Part shown: positions 54,708 through 64,000 of the stretch, in pieces
How positions within the stretch are numbered: the first letter of the stretch is position 1
Layout: the number at the start of each line of letters is the position of its first letter
From: Rhizosphaericola mali
Lineage (GTDB): Bacteria > Bacteroidota > Bacteroidia > Chitinophagales > Chitinophagaceae
Length of the DNA: 64,000 nt
Direction: 5' to 3'
NCBI RefSeq assembly: GCF_004337365.2
Contig: NZ_CP044016.1
Coordinates: forward strand, 186,001 to 250,000
Translations under genes and position numbers: made by a program
Notes under the pieces: generated by a model
Databases searched by the model: none
Told to the model about the DNA's origin: nothing
What the model saw: the letters and a program-made list of their open reading frames with translations, nothing else

Positions 54708-57341
54708 TTATTGAATGATTACAGTGGTTCCTTTTTTATCAATGATTTTATTATTATAGTCAGTAGCTCTAATATGGTAAATAAAAGTACTTCCTGAAGG
54801 CTGCACTTTGTTATTTAATGTTCCATCCCATCCTTCTCCAATAACGTTGGTAAAATAAATTCTCTCACCCCATCGGTTGAATACTTCAAATATATCTAGT
54901 TTTTTTAAACCAAGAGGTATTGGACGCAATATATCATTTTTTCCGTCATGATTGGGACTAAATGCTGAAGGAACAAAAATATCTGGGTTGCTTTGAAATA
55001 CTTTTAAAACAATTTGATCCGTTGCTAGGCAATTTCCCGCTGAGATAGCTGTGAGACTATAAACTATACTTTCTATTCCCTTTGGGATAATCGCAGTAGG
55101 GTTCTTAATCGTATCTATATTTAAATACTTATTTGGCGTCCAGTAATAATGTATAGGAACTGTCGAATCTATTACATTTGGAGTGAATGTGATAGGTTGT
55201 CCGAATACTAAAGAGGTATCTTTTCCGATATTTACCTGTATCTTTCTAATTACTTTTATCCTAATTGTGTCTGCCACGGTCTTTTTGCAATAGTTATTTG
55301 GATTGCTGCCAAGGAAAATATAAGATGTTGTAACAGATGGCTTTACCGTATAATTATATTGATTAGGACCATTTTTCCATTGATAGTTTGTGGCATCTGT
55401 ATTTCCTGTTAACTGGTAAGATTGGTCTTGACAAATTGAAGTGTCTATACCAGCATTGACGATTGGATATGGAGAAGCATAAACATGTATTTCTTTCGTA
55501 TTGGTACAGGTGCCATATGCTGCCGTTAATGCATAGATATTATTTCCCGTAATTTTCGTAGATGGATTTGGTATTTTGTAATCATTTAAACTATCACTAC
55601 CCGCTACTTTTGTCCAATTGTAAACAAGCGCTGGGGAGGTTGTAAAAATTTGGACGGAATCACCTTCACACATTTCAATATCTGGAGCATCGATCGTTAC
55701 GTCCGATAGAACATTGACATGTACGTATGCGGTATCCTTACAATTACTATCTGCTCCAATAATTTGATATGTTGTGTTTTTTTTGGGCAAAACTCTAATA
55801 GATTCTGTATTTGCAAAATTATTTAATTGTAAAGTTTCATTAGTCCAATTGTAGACAACATTGTCTATTTGTGCCGCTGATAATGTGATCGAATCTTTAT
55901 TGCAAATTAAGGTATCTGTAAAGGGTAATCTTAGTTGGATTTTATCAATAATATTCACAGAATTACTTATAGAATCAATACATCCTTTATCACTTTCAAT
56001 AGTTAATTGAGTGTTATATAGACCAGCTTGGCTATATTGATGTGTCGTATTTCGTTGTGTTGATGTAATGCCATCTCCAAAATTCCACAACCAACTTGTA
56101 ATTTTTCCAATTTTTAAATAAGAGGAATCTATAAAATTTGTTGGGTTTGTTACACAGAAATTTTCAGTTTTGAAATAAGGGAAAAATCCTGGATAAACTT
56201 TAACTATGGCAGTTGTGGAGTCTAAGCATTCCAATGCTTTGCCTAATTTTAATTTTAAAATGTATACTCCTGTGTCTAGATAGTCATGTTTAGGATTTGC
56301 ATCTGTTGATTGGATTGTATTATCTGGTGCGTCTCCAAAACTCCATTGATAAATTAGATTGTCATTAGTTGTAAAGTTATTTTTAAATGTAAATGAATAG
56401 TCAGTACAATTGATATATGTAGGATTCAGATTCGCTGTTGCCAATTGGCAATTAGTTACATCAATTTGTAATTCTTTTTTTGTCGAGTCAATTAAAACTC
56501 CGTTTCTCCATTCTTTGACATACACAGCTATGACATATTCTCCTATTTTATCAGGAGCTAATCCAGAAATATGGCCAGTTTGAGGATCAACTACAATACT
56601 ATTTCCCATTGGCTTAAATCCACTATAATCTTGAGCATAGTCCAGTTGTCTATAAGGCGGTGCAATTGGCATTTGTATTGCATAACCATCATTGTAAGTT
56701 GTGGCATCTAAACCAGGTCCAAAATCATAAGATAATGAATCCCCGTCATCATCTGTCGCCGAAAATGGAATGTCAACTACCGAATTATGACAAATTGCGA
56801 CGGTATCTAAAAATTTAAATTTTGGACTAGAATTATTATAATAGCTATCCTTTGGGATTTGTGCAAAAAGAGATATTCCTGTATTTTCTGAGTTTATTAT
56901 ATTAACAATATTGGCTACTCTTGCTCTTAACTGTACATTAATATTGTAACCTCCATAATTATTTTCAAGTTCGACTGTTGTGGTATAGGAATATACATTG
57001 TAACAAACCTCTGGAGGATTATTTATACATACACTAAAGCTGTTTTTTTTAAGTGGTTTTAAATCTGTAATATATACTGAATCAATGAAAACCTGTTGTT
57101 TGGTTTGCCCATCAAATATTCCTAAAACAACAAAATCTCTAAAACCATTTTCATTATGGCAATCAATATACAAATATGTAGTAACTGAATATTTGGATGT
57201 ATTCAGCCGTGTTCCTGGACCTTTAAATTCATATCCAATCCATCCACCCTTAACATGTGATGCTTTAGAATCTTGAATAGTCAAAATATTAATAATTAGA
57301 GTAATCCCAATTAAAAAATAATTTATCACCTTTTTGTTCAT
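54708..57341 (-). CDS. Large secreted PKD-repeat protein with type IX type-B C-terminus (paralogue 1)
   Basis: 877 residues from the ATG at 57341 (MNKKVINYF); an upstream extension would overlap the barrel gene. Signal peptide, then a family N-terminal domain starting SHVKGGWIGYEF, and a cadherin-like unit (SATDDDGDSLSYDF). Two PKD repeats follow (YQWSFGD... and WLWNFGDG...), then further Ig-like segments. The gliding-motility-associated C-terminal domain is at about 785-877: IFVPSAFSPNHDGKND, FNRWGERIYF, GWDGTLNNK and QPSGSTFIYHI. That domain routes proteins through the type IX system for surface anchoring. Probably an adhesin or structural surface protein. It is the same architecture as the gene at 58202. 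Confidence 0.9.
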   Translation of the reverse strand: MNKKVINYFLIGITLIINILTIQDSKASHVKGGWIGYEFKGPGTRLNTSKYSVTTYLYIDCHNENGFRDFVVLGIFDGQTKQQVFIDSVYITDLKPLKKNSFSVCINNPPEVCYNVYSYTTTVELENNYGGYNINVQLRARVANIVNIINSENTGISLFAQIPKDSYYNNSSPKFKFLDTVAICHNSVVDIPFSATDDDGDSLSYDFGPGLDATTYNDGYAIQMPIAPPYRQLDYAQDYSGFKPMGNSIVVDPQTGHISGLAPDKIGEYVIAVYVKEWRNGVLIDSTKKELQIDVTNCQLATANLNPTYINCTDYSFTFKNNFTTNDNLIYQWSFGDAPDNTIQSTDANPKHDYLDTGVYILKLKLGKALECLDSTTAIVKVYPGFFPYFKTENFCVTNPTNFIDSSYLKIGKITSWLWNFGDGITSTQRNTTHQYSQAGLYNTQLTIESDKGCIDSISNSVNIIDKIQLRLPFTDTLICNKDSITLSAAQIDNVVYNWTNETLQLNNFANTESIRVLPKKNTTYQIIGADSNCKDTAYVHVNVLSDVTIDAPDIEMCEGDSVQIFTTSPALVYNWTKVAGSDSLNDYKIPNPSTKITGNNIYALTAAYGTCTNTKEIHVYASPYPIVNAGIDTSICQDQSYQLTGNTDATNYQWKNGPNQYNYTVKPSVTTSYIFLGSNPNNYCKKTVADTIRIKVIRKIQVNIGKDTSLVFGQPITFTPNVIDSTVPIHYYWTPNKYLNIDTIKNPTAIIPKGIESIVYSLTAISAGNCLATDQIVLKVFQSNPDIFVPSAFSPNHDGKNDILRPIPLGLKKLDIFEVFNRWGERIYFTNVIGEGWDGTLNNKVQPSGSTFIYHIRATDYNNKIIDKKGTTVIIQ

Positions 57342-57361
57342 AACCAAAATTGGTGTACTTA

Positions 57362-58135
57362 TTAAAATGAAACACCAAAATAAACTCCTGCGGACCAATT
57401 GTAAGTACCCATATTATGGACGTTATAGTCTCCTATATAATCAACTTTAAAGGTGGGCTTCATATCATATTGAAATCTAAAATCAATATAAAAATTATTA
57501 TGCTCTTGTTCAGAAGTTAATAATTTTATACCTCCCACTGTGCTGATATTAAATTTCCTAACATCAGATAGATTATTATTTGGTAGAGAACTAAATGCAG
57601 AATAAACATCACTTGTCTTATCTGTTGTTTCTGCATATTTGGCTCTAACATTCCAATAAGGTGCAGCTCCTCCGTATAATACAATACCTAATTTGCCAGG
57701 ATTAAAATTGGTAGGTTTCCATTGCAATAATAAAGGCAACTCCAAATTATTGATTCTGTATTTAAAATAATTATATCCCTTATGCCTTGTTCCATAATCA
57801 TCAATATAATCTGAGCCATCGATATAACTTCTATATACAGAACCTCTACCATTATAATTTAACTCCACGCCAATTCCGAAATGATTGGTCCATTGGTATT
57901 CTGCTGTTACACCAGGAACGAATGTCATTCTTGCATATTGACTAAAGCCTGCATAATATTGATCCGATTTATTTTGATTATCAAATGGAAAGACATTATT
58001 GGAAAACCTAGAAAAATTAAAACCGCCTTTTAAACCCCAATGAAATTTTTCCGCATATATAGTAATTAATTGAGCATTTGCTTGACGAATTGATCCTATA
58101 ATTACAATAAACAGTAAGTATCTAAACAGCTTCAT
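57362..58135 (-). CDS. PorT-like outer-membrane beta-barrel protein
   Basis: 257 residues from the ATG at 58135 (MKLFRYLLF); a longer frame upstream lacks support. Signal peptide ending QANAQ, then an eight-stranded-barrel pattern typical of PorT-like/porin-family proteins of Bacteroidota (WGLKGGFNFSRF, then VPGVTAEYQWTNHFGIGVELNY, and a terminal Phe). No specific function is known. It sits between the two PKD/type-B genes, and so may belong to the same surface-structure operon. Confidence 0.78.
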   Translation of the reverse strand: MKLFRYLLFIVIIGSIRQANAQLITIYAEKFHWGLKGGFNFSRFSNNVFPFDNQNKSDQYYAGFSQYARMTFVPGVTAEYQWTNHFGIGVELNYNGRGSVYRSYIDGSDYIDDYGTRHKGYNYFKYRINNLELPLLLQWKPTNFNPGKLGIVLYGGAAPYWNVRAKYAETTDKTSDVYSAFSSLPNNNLSDVRKFNISTVGGIKLLTSEQEHNNFYIDFRFQYDMKPTFKVDYIGDYNVHNMGTYNWSAGVYFGVSF

Positions 58136-58201
58136 TTGTATTGTTGTTTTTTCAAATATATACAATTGCAATTATAAATGAAACGATTAGAATACAAACA
58201 A

Positions 58202-60865
58202 TTATCTAATCAAAACGATGGTTCCTTTTTTATTGATATCATGCCCATTATAATCTTCTCCACTTGCCTCATATATAAAAGTGCTGCCTGAAGGCTGTTG
58301 CTGACCGTTCATTAATCCATTCCACCCTGTCCCTATTTGTGTCGTGTAAAATACTAATTGGCCCCACCTGTTATATATCTTGAAATAATTAAATTTTTTA
58401 ATTCCAACTAAAATGGGTCTGCTGATATCATTTTTTCCGTCTCCATTTGGGGTAAATCCACTAGGAACAAGTATATCGGTTCCTGTTTGAAAAATTGTTA
58501 TTTTTATATTATCTTCTCCATAACAGCCTTCTTTGGTTTCTGCTTTTACGGTATAATATTGATAATTAATACCTAATGGAAATGTTGCTATAGGTGAGCT
58601 AGTGTCACCATTGTCTAGATAGGTTGTAGGAGTCCAAGTAAATATATTGGCACTACTATCGCTAGCAATTGCATTTAATTGTAATGCCTGATTTATAACA
58701 ACACTTGTATCATTTCCAGCATTGACATAAATTTTCGGTGTGACATGCACTATCGTCGTGTCATATACGTATTTTGTACAATATGCATTAGGGGTTTGTG
58801 CTAAAAAAATGTAGCTCGTTGTCGTTAATGGGTTGACTGTAGTACTTAAGGATAGATTAGTACCTGTTAGCCAACGGTAATTTGTTCCATCTGTATTCGC
58901 ATTTAATTGTACGGAACTTCCATAGCAAATTGTAGTGTCGTCTGAGGATAAACTAATCTTCGGATAGGCAGATGCTAATACATTTATATTTCCTTCTGCA
59001 TAGCATTTCCCTACATTGGCTGTTAAATGATATAAGTTGGTTTCGATGGATGGAGTCAGATATGGATTTTTGATCAAATAATTATTCAAAGAGTCTTCTC
59101 CAGTAGTTGAAGTCCATGTGTATTGTAATGCATTGGAATTTGGATGCAAAGTGACAGTGTCTCCTATACAGGCGGTTGTGTCTATTAGGGATAAACTTAC
59201 AGCGTCAATTACATTAACTTGCACTGTCGCACTGTCAACACAACCCTTGTCTGAAACGACCACAGTATAAATGGTCGTATCTTTTGGATATGCAATTGGA
59301 GATGCGGTTGTATCGTATATAATATTTGTTGTTGGTGTCCATGCAAATGAAGTAGCCTCTTCACTTTTTGCTTGTAATTGCAAACTATCAATACTACAAA
59401 TTAATGTATCTGTGAAGGGTAAATAAAGGTCAGGTTTGCCATATATATAAACATCCTTGGTAATCGTGCCAGAGCATCCTTTGGTGCTTGTGACATATAA
59501 TGAAGCCGTAACCGTATCCGGGGAGGAATAGGTATAACTTGGATTTTGTTCTGTGGAGGAATCTACTGTAGTATTTGTATCTCCAAAATTCCATAACCAG
59601 GAATTGATAGCTCCATAACTAGCCGTACTTGCATCAGTAAATTGAAATGCAGATTGATAACAACTACCTTTATAGGTAAAATTAGGAAAGAATCCAGGAT
59701 ATACTTTCACACTTGATGTGGTAGAATCTGTACAACCTGCCGTCGTGCTAACTTTTAATTTCAAAGTGTAAGTGCCTGTATCCGCGTAGGTGTATGTTGG
59801 TGAGGCTTCTGTAGATGTATCAGTTGCATCATTAGTAACACCAAAATTCCACAAGTAGGAAGAAATATTACTTGCAGAATTTTCATTTTTAAAAGTAAAG
59901 CTATAATTGTCACAATTGATATAGGATAACGATAATGTGGCTCCTGCTAATGTACAATTGGATACCTGGATTTGCAATTCCTTTTTGGTAGAATCAATCA
60001 ATACGCCATTACGATATTCTTTTACCCAAACTGCCACGACATATTCACCAACAGTTGTGGGAGCTGTTCCAGAAATTAAACCAGTATTCGCATCAATAGT
60101 AACACCGGATCCCATAGGTTGTGCTCCGCTATAACCTGAGTTGTAAGTCATAGATGGATAAGGTGGACTCGCTGGCGTCGCAGACGAAGTATTAGAACTC
60201 GGATTACTAACATTCAAACCATTTCCAAAACTATACACCAATTGATCTCCATCAGTATCAGTCGCTTCAAATGGAATTGAAATAGTTGATCCACTGCAAA
60301 CGATCGCTGTATCTTGAAACACAAAATTTGGACTATTATTTTCGTAATAAGGATTAGTTGTCGTTCCTCCTGGAATCATTCCATAAATCGTAATTCCTGA
60401 TGATCCAGAATTAGAAACATTAACCAAATTATCTTGCCGTAGTGCATCTTGCGTTACTAAAACGTACCCTGCAGATATATTACTTAATTCGACTGTAGTG
60501 GTATAAGTATATATTTTATAGCAAATGGATGGGGGATTGCTAAGGCAAGCACTAAATGTACCTTTGGTAAGACTATAATTGGTTGTATTATTTATCGTAA
60601 TTGTTTTTACAGTGGCATTGGTACTAGCATTAAAAATCCCCAATATAACCTTGTCTGTAGGTCCTGTGGTGGTACAACTCACATATAAATAAACGGTAAT
60701 TGTATATTTGGAAGTGCCAGATGTCGTACCCACACCTATATACGTATAACCAATCCAACCTCCTTTAATATGATGTGCAAAACTGGTGTTTACACTGACA
60801 AAGAAGATGAAAATAGTAGCAATAAAACTTAAAAATATTTTTCGAATATATTTAGCCAGAATCAA
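58202..60865 (-). CDS. Large secreted PKD-repeat protein with type IX type-B C-terminus (paralogue 2)
   Basis: 887 residues. The start is TTG at 60865, the only suitable codon before the signal peptide (FLSFIATIFIFFVSVNTSFA). It parallels the gene at 54708 throughout: an opening HHIKGGWIGYTY, a cadherin-like EATDTDGDQLVYSFG, PKD-type repeats (YLWNFGV..., WLWNFGDTNT...), Ig-like units, and the type-B C-terminus (VPSGFTPNGDGKND, YNRWGQLVFY, GWNGLMNGQQQPSGSTFIYEA). Likely surface-exposed. The two copies look like a duplication with divergence, more similar at their ends than in the middle. First gene of the minus-strand operon. Confidence 0.9.
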   Translation of the reverse strand: MILAKYIRKIFLSFIATIFIFFVSVNTSFAHHIKGGWIGYTYIGVGTTSGTSKYTITVYLYVSCTTTGPTDKVILGIFNASTNATVKTITINNTTNYSLTKGTFSACLSNPPSICYKIYTYTTTVELSNISAGYVLVTQDALRQDNLVNVSNSGSSGITIYGMIPGGTTTNPYYENNSPNFVFQDTAIVCSGSTISIPFEATDTDGDQLVYSFGNGLNVSNPSSNTSSATPASPPYPSMTYNSGYSGAQPMGSGVTIDANTGLISGTAPTTVGEYVVAVWVKEYRNGVLIDSTKKELQIQVSNCTLAGATLSLSYINCDNYSFTFKNENSASNISSYLWNFGVTNDATDTSTEASPTYTYADTGTYTLKLKVSTTAGCTDSTTSSVKVYPGFFPNFTYKGSCYQSAFQFTDASTASYGAINSWLWNFGDTNTTVDSSTEQNPSYTYSSPDTVTASLYVTSTKGCSGTITKDVYIYGKPDLYLPFTDTLICSIDSLQLQAKSEEATSFAWTPTTNIIYDTTASPIAYPKDTTIYTVVVSDKGCVDSATVQVNVIDAVSLSLIDTTACIGDTVTLHPNSNALQYTWTSTTGEDSLNNYLIKNPYLTPSIETNLYHLTANVGKCYAEGNINVLASAYPKISLSSDDTTICYGSSVQLNANTDGTNYRWLTGTNLSLSTTVNPLTTTSYIFLAQTPNAYCTKYVYDTTIVHVTPKIYVNAGNDTSVVINQALQLNAIASDSSANIFTWTPTTYLDNGDTSSPIATFPLGINYQYYTVKAETKEGCYGEDNIKITIFQTGTDILVPSGFTPNGDGKNDISRPILVGIKKFNYFKIYNRWGQLVFYTTQIGTGWNGLMNGQQQPSGSTFIYEASGEDYNGHDINKKGTIVLIR

Positions 60866-60996
60866 GTTTTCAATTTTGGATCCAATCTATGTTTTGTTAT
60901 TCTTATTAAAGTTAATGAATGGATGAATGAATATTTTTCAACGATGAATCTATTTACCGTTCATATAAATATTTAGGAAAATATGCAACGGAGTTT

Positions 60997-61004
60997 TAAA
61001 TTTG
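60997..61004 (+). promoter_or_regulatory. -7 element for the S41 peptidase gene
   Basis: TAAATTTG, an exact TAnnTTTG match, 27 bases before the ATG at 61032. TTTA lies 21 bases upstream at 60972-60975, a weak -33. Confidence 0.45.
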
Positions 61005-61031
61005 AAAATCTCTAAAATTTAATTAAGAAAT

Positions 61032-64000
61032 ATGAAGATGAAACGTTGGCTATTGGCAATGGCTACATTTGCCTCAGTACATAGTTTTGCACAAGTGACA
61101 CCTCTGTGGATGCGCTATCCTGCGATCTCTCCAGATGGTTCTACAATTGTATTCGGATATAAGGGGGATTTGTATCGTGTACCTACTGCTGGTGGTACAG
61201 CCGTTCCCTTGACTATTAGTGATGCTCAAGATATGATGCCTGTATGGAGCCATGATGGGAAGTCTATTGCATTTGCAAGTGATCGATATGGCAATTTTGA
61301 TGTGTTTGTAATGTCTGCAATGGGTGGCGCACCTGTGCGTGTTACGACCAATAGTGCAGCCGACTATCCTTATGATTTTACCGTAGATGATAAAAATGTA
61401 CTTTTCGCATCTTCACGCAATGCTCCTGCTAAAAGTATCAGATTTAGCTACGCTATTTTCAAAAATCTATATACAACTACTATAAATGGTGGTCGTCCGA
61501 TGTTGGTGACTGCAGCAGGTGCGGATAATGCACATTATAATAATGCTGGCGACAAAATTGTATTTCAAGATGTAAAAGGCTACGAAGATAATTGGCGTAA
61601 ACATCATACTTCCGCAGTTACCAAAGATATTTGGATATATGATATTCCTGCAAAAACGTACCAAAAAATCAGTGCATTCAAAGGGGAAGATCGCGAACCG
61701 TTATTTAATCAGGCAAATGACGCAGTGTATTATTTGAGTGAAAAAAATGGTAATCAAAATTTGTACAAACAAGCATTAAGCGGTGGGCAGATGCAGCAAT
61801 TGACAGATTTTAAAGATAATCCTGTTCGCCATTTAAGCCGATCCAATGATAATACTTTGGCATTTTCTCAAAATGGAGAAATATATACAATGAAAGAAGG
61901 TGGCGCTCCGCAAAAAGTCAATATTCAGATAATGAATGAGACGCGCAACAATACGGTGCAAAATTTTCCAATTATGGGTGGCGTGAGTGAATTTGTCTTG
62001 AGTCCAAATGGAAAAGAAATAGCTTATGTCAAAAGAGGAGAAGTATTTGTAAGTAGCGTAGAAGGCAAATTTACCAAACGTATTACGAATACACCGCAAC
62101 AAGAGCGTATGGTGCAATGGAGTCCAGATGGAAAAACTTTAGTCTATGCAACAGAAAGAGGAAAAAGTTGGGATATCTATCAAGCGACAAAAGCGAAAGC
62201 AAATGAACCCTATTTCTTTGCAGCAACTATAATTAAAGAAGAGCCTTTGATCGCTACCGAAAAGGATGAATTTCAACCGAAATATTCCCCAGATGGCAAG
62301 ACCGTTGCCTATGTTGAAGAGCGTAATATTTTGAAAGTATTTAATTTGAATACCAAAACCTCCAAAACGCTTTTACCTGAAGGACACAACCATAGTTATA
62401 GCGATGGAGATTGGGATTTTTCCTGGCGTCCAGATAGCAAATGGTTGATGGTGGATGATCAACGTGGTTATTTTATGGCAAGTAATGCTGCATTGATCAA
62501 AGCGGATGGTTCCAAAGAAATTCAATATCCGATTAGTAGTGGCTTTGGTGAAGGTGATGATAAATGGGGCTTGAATGGAAAAATGTTTACCTACGCGAGT
62601 GCAAAATTGGGACGTAAATCACTCGCAATGCAAGGAGGCGCAGAGGTTGATATTTACGCTGCATTTTTTGACCAAAAGGACTATGATCGCTATACCTTAA
62701 GTAAAGACGACTATGATTTATTATTAGAAACAGAAAAAGGAAATAAAAAAACAGATTCTTCTAAAAAAGAAGAACCAACTATAGATGTCGCTGGCAAAAA
62801 ATCTACATTCCATAAAGAACCTACGCAATTTAAGGATTTATGGAAAAAAGAAGAATCGCCAATTAACTTAAAAAGTATTGATGAACGTATCGTAAAATTG
62901 ACGATTAATAGTAGCTCTATTAGTGACTATGCTTTAAATGATGATGCAAGTAAACTATACTATTTGGCTTCATTTGAAAATGGATATGATCTTTGGGTAA
63001 CTGAACCAAGAACACATGAAACTAAAATTCTTGCGAAATTGGGAGGGAATCCAAGTGGCATTGAAATTTCAAAAGATGGAAAAAGTTTGTTTGTAAGCAA
63101 TCGTGGTTCTTTGGTAAAAGTCGATGCGAATACTGGAAAATTATCACCTATTTCTATAAATGGAGAAATGTCTTTGGATGCCGAGGGTGAGCGTGTTTAT
63201 ATCTTTGATCATGCTTGGAGACAAGTGAAAAAGAAATTCTATGATCCTACGATTCATGGTATTGATTGGGATGGATATCATGCCAACTATGCAAGATTTT
63301 TACCGCATATCAACAATAACTATGATTTTCAAGAATTGTTGAGTGAATTTTTGGGTGAGTTGAATGGCTCTCATACGGGTGGTCGTTTTCGTCCGGTATC
63401 CAAAGATGGTGATGCTACTGCGGCACTTGGACTTTTATATGATGAAACGTACAAAGGAAATGGCTTGAAAGTAACGGAGATTATAGTTGGTGGTCCATTT
63501 GACAAAGCTTCTACTAAATTACAAGCAGGAGATATTATTACTAAGATTGATGGCGCGTCTATTACTGATTCTGCTGATTGGGCATCTCTGCTAAATAGAA
63601 AAGCGGATCAAATTACTTTAGTTTCTATTGCAGGAAAAGGCGATGAATCTATTCGTCCAATTAGCTTAGGTGAAGAATATGGTTTGATGTACAAGCGTTG
63701 GACGATTCGCATGGATAAATTGGTGGATAGTTTGAGTGGTGGTAAGATTGGTTATGTTCATGTACAAGGTATGAACGATGGAAGTTTCCGTGAAACTTTC
63801 GATCGTGTCATGGGTAAAGAAAGAGAAAAAGAAGCATTGATCGTAGATACACGTTTCAACGGTGGCGGTTGGTTGCATGATGATTTGAATACATTTTTAA
63901 GTGGAAAAAATTATCTAAAATATGCACCGCAAGGTCATTTACTCAAAGGTGGAGAGCCAATGACACGTTGGCAAAAACCGAGTTGCGTTGTGATGAGTGA
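61032..64000 (+). CDS. Tricorn-like S41 peptidase (3' part missing)
   Basis: 989 codons from the ATG at 61032 to the window edge. Signal peptide ending HSFAQ. Two beta-propeller regions built of WD40-like repeats (AISPDGSTIVFGYKGDLY, PVWSHDGKSIAFASDRYGNFDVF, QWSPDGKTLVYATERGKSWDIY). A Lys/Glu-rich linker near 570-610 is followed by the helical core (DHAWRQVKKKFYDPTIHGIDWDGYHANY), a PDZ domain (GLLYDETYKGNGLKVTEI...LQAGDIITKIDG) and the S41 catalytic domain (VDTRFNGGGWLHDDL). The catalytic Ser should lie just beyond the right edge. It is a periplasmic or surface protease that degrades peptides, like the tricorn core protease. The gene is cut by the window, not broken. Confidence 0.93.
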   Translation, partial: MKMKRWLLAMATFASVHSFAQVTPLWMRYPAISPDGSTIVFGYKGDLYRVPTAGGTAVPLTISDAQDMMPVWSHDGKSIAFASDRYGNFDVFVMSAMGGAPVRVTTNSAADYPYDFTVDDKNVLFASSRNAPAKSIRFSYAIFKNLYTTTINGGRPMLVTAAGADNAHYNNAGDKIVFQDVKGYEDNWRKHHTSAVTKDIWIYDIPAKTYQKISAFKGEDREPLFNQANDAVYYLSEKNGNQNLYKQALSGGQMQQLTDFKDNPVRHLSRSNDNTLAFSQNGEIYTMKEGGAPQKVNIQIMNETRNNTVQNFPIMGGVSEFVLSPNGKEIAYVKRGEVFVSSVEGKFTKRITNTPQQERMVQWSPDGKTLVYATERGKSWDIYQATKAKANEPYFFAATIIKEEPLIATEKDEFQPKYSPDGKTVAYVEERNILKVFNLNTKTSKTLLPEGHNHSYSDGDWDFSWRPDSKWLMVDDQRGYFMASNAALIKADGSKEIQYPISSGFGEGDDKWGLNGKMFTYASAKLGRKSLAMQGGAEVDIYAAFFDQKDYDRYTLSKDDYDLLLETEKGNKKTDSSKKEEPTIDVAGKKSTFHKEPTQFKDLWKKEESPINLKSIDERIVKLTINSSSISDYALNDDASKLYYLASFENGYDLWVTEPRTHETKILAKLGGNPSGIEISKDGKSLFVSNRGSLVKVDANTGKLSPISINGEMSLDAEGERVYIFDHAWRQVKKKFYDPTIHGIDWDGYHANYARFLPHINNNYDFQELLSEFLGELNGSHTGGRFRPVSKDGDATAALGLLYDETYKGNGLKVTEIIVGGPFDKASTKLQAGDIITKIDGASITDSADWASLLNRKADQITLVSIAGKGDESIRPISLGEEYGLMYKRWTIRMDKLVDSLSGGKIGYVHVQGMNDGSFRETFDRVMGKEREKEALIVDTRFNGGGWLHDDLNTFLSGKNYLKYAPQGHLLKGGEPMTRWQKPSCVVMS

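Noticed and set aside
63666-63878. Minus-strand 70-codon frame inside the S41 peptidase
   Set aside because: It is a shadow of the long plus-strand gene, which has clear propeller, PDZ and protease motifs.

Overview
The window is AT-rich DNA from a member of the Bacteroidota, most likely a Chitinophagaceae-like organism. This placement is inferred from gene content, not from a marker gene. The supporting signs are a SusC/SusD pair, the gliding lipoprotein GldH, a PorP/SprF protein beside two very long proteins with type IX secretion type B C-termini, a YtxJ bacillithiol-redox protein, DUF4097 and DUF5522 proteins, and repeated promoter elements of the Bacteroidota kind (TTTG, about 19-21 bases, TAnnTTTG). 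Genes are closely packed and often separated by strong palindromic terminators.

Layout. 1-4.5 kb: partial nitroreductase (-), OprB-like porin (+), a free-standing NUMOD4/HNH endonuclease-like gene, and pyrG (-). 4.9-6.6 kb: a three-gene alkylation-repair cluster with a split Ada system (AraC-Ogt fusion, separate Ada metal-binding protein, AlkB). 6.7-10.2 kb: ytxJ, mpl, a DnaQ-type exonuclease and a polyprenol-mannose-synthase-like glycosyltransferase. 10.2-14.8 kb (-): nucleoside MFS transporter, flippase, polysaccharide-deacetylase-like protein and a Cys-rich CWC/DUF5522 protein. 14.9-17.4 kb (-): metE behind a cobalamin riboswitch. 17.5-24.9 kb: a three-gene operon with a near-consensus promoter, encoding a large GAF-type protein, an HD domain fused to a Pycsar-type membrane effector, and a metallophosphoesterase/kinase-like/outer-membrane-barrel fusion. 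24.9-28.6 kb: DUF4097 lipoprotein (-), a regulatory-looking spacer, a PRISE-like reductase and a Crp/Fnr regulator. 29.1-29.2 kb: tRNA-Arg(ACG) with promoter and terminator. 29.5-35.6 kb: gltBD. 35.8-42.8 kb: lipid A acyltransferase-like gene and nadB (-), a membrane glycosyltransferase (+), a two-component system (-), yicC and gldH (+). 42.9-53.7 kb: a polysaccharide/disaccharide utilisation locus (SusC, SusD, GH65, GH37 trehalase, GH20 hexosaminidase) whose GH65 gene is interrupted by one in-frame TGA. 53.7-60.9 kb (-): two paralogous PKD/type-B secreted proteins, an outer-membrane barrel and PorP/SprF. 61.0-64.0 kb: a tricorn-like S41 peptidase running off the window.

How the genes work together. 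The clearest functional units are the alkylation-repair cluster, the B12-controlled metE, glutamate synthase, the trehalose/chito-oligosaccharide locus (its GH65 arm probably inactive in this strain), and the surface-protein locus served by the type IX secretion system. The most unusual unit is the 17.5-24.9 kb operon. It joins a recognised cyclic-nucleotide-type membrane effector to a large protein with only a faint cyclase-like motif, and to an envelope protein that appears to carry both a phosphoesterase and a kinase-like segment.
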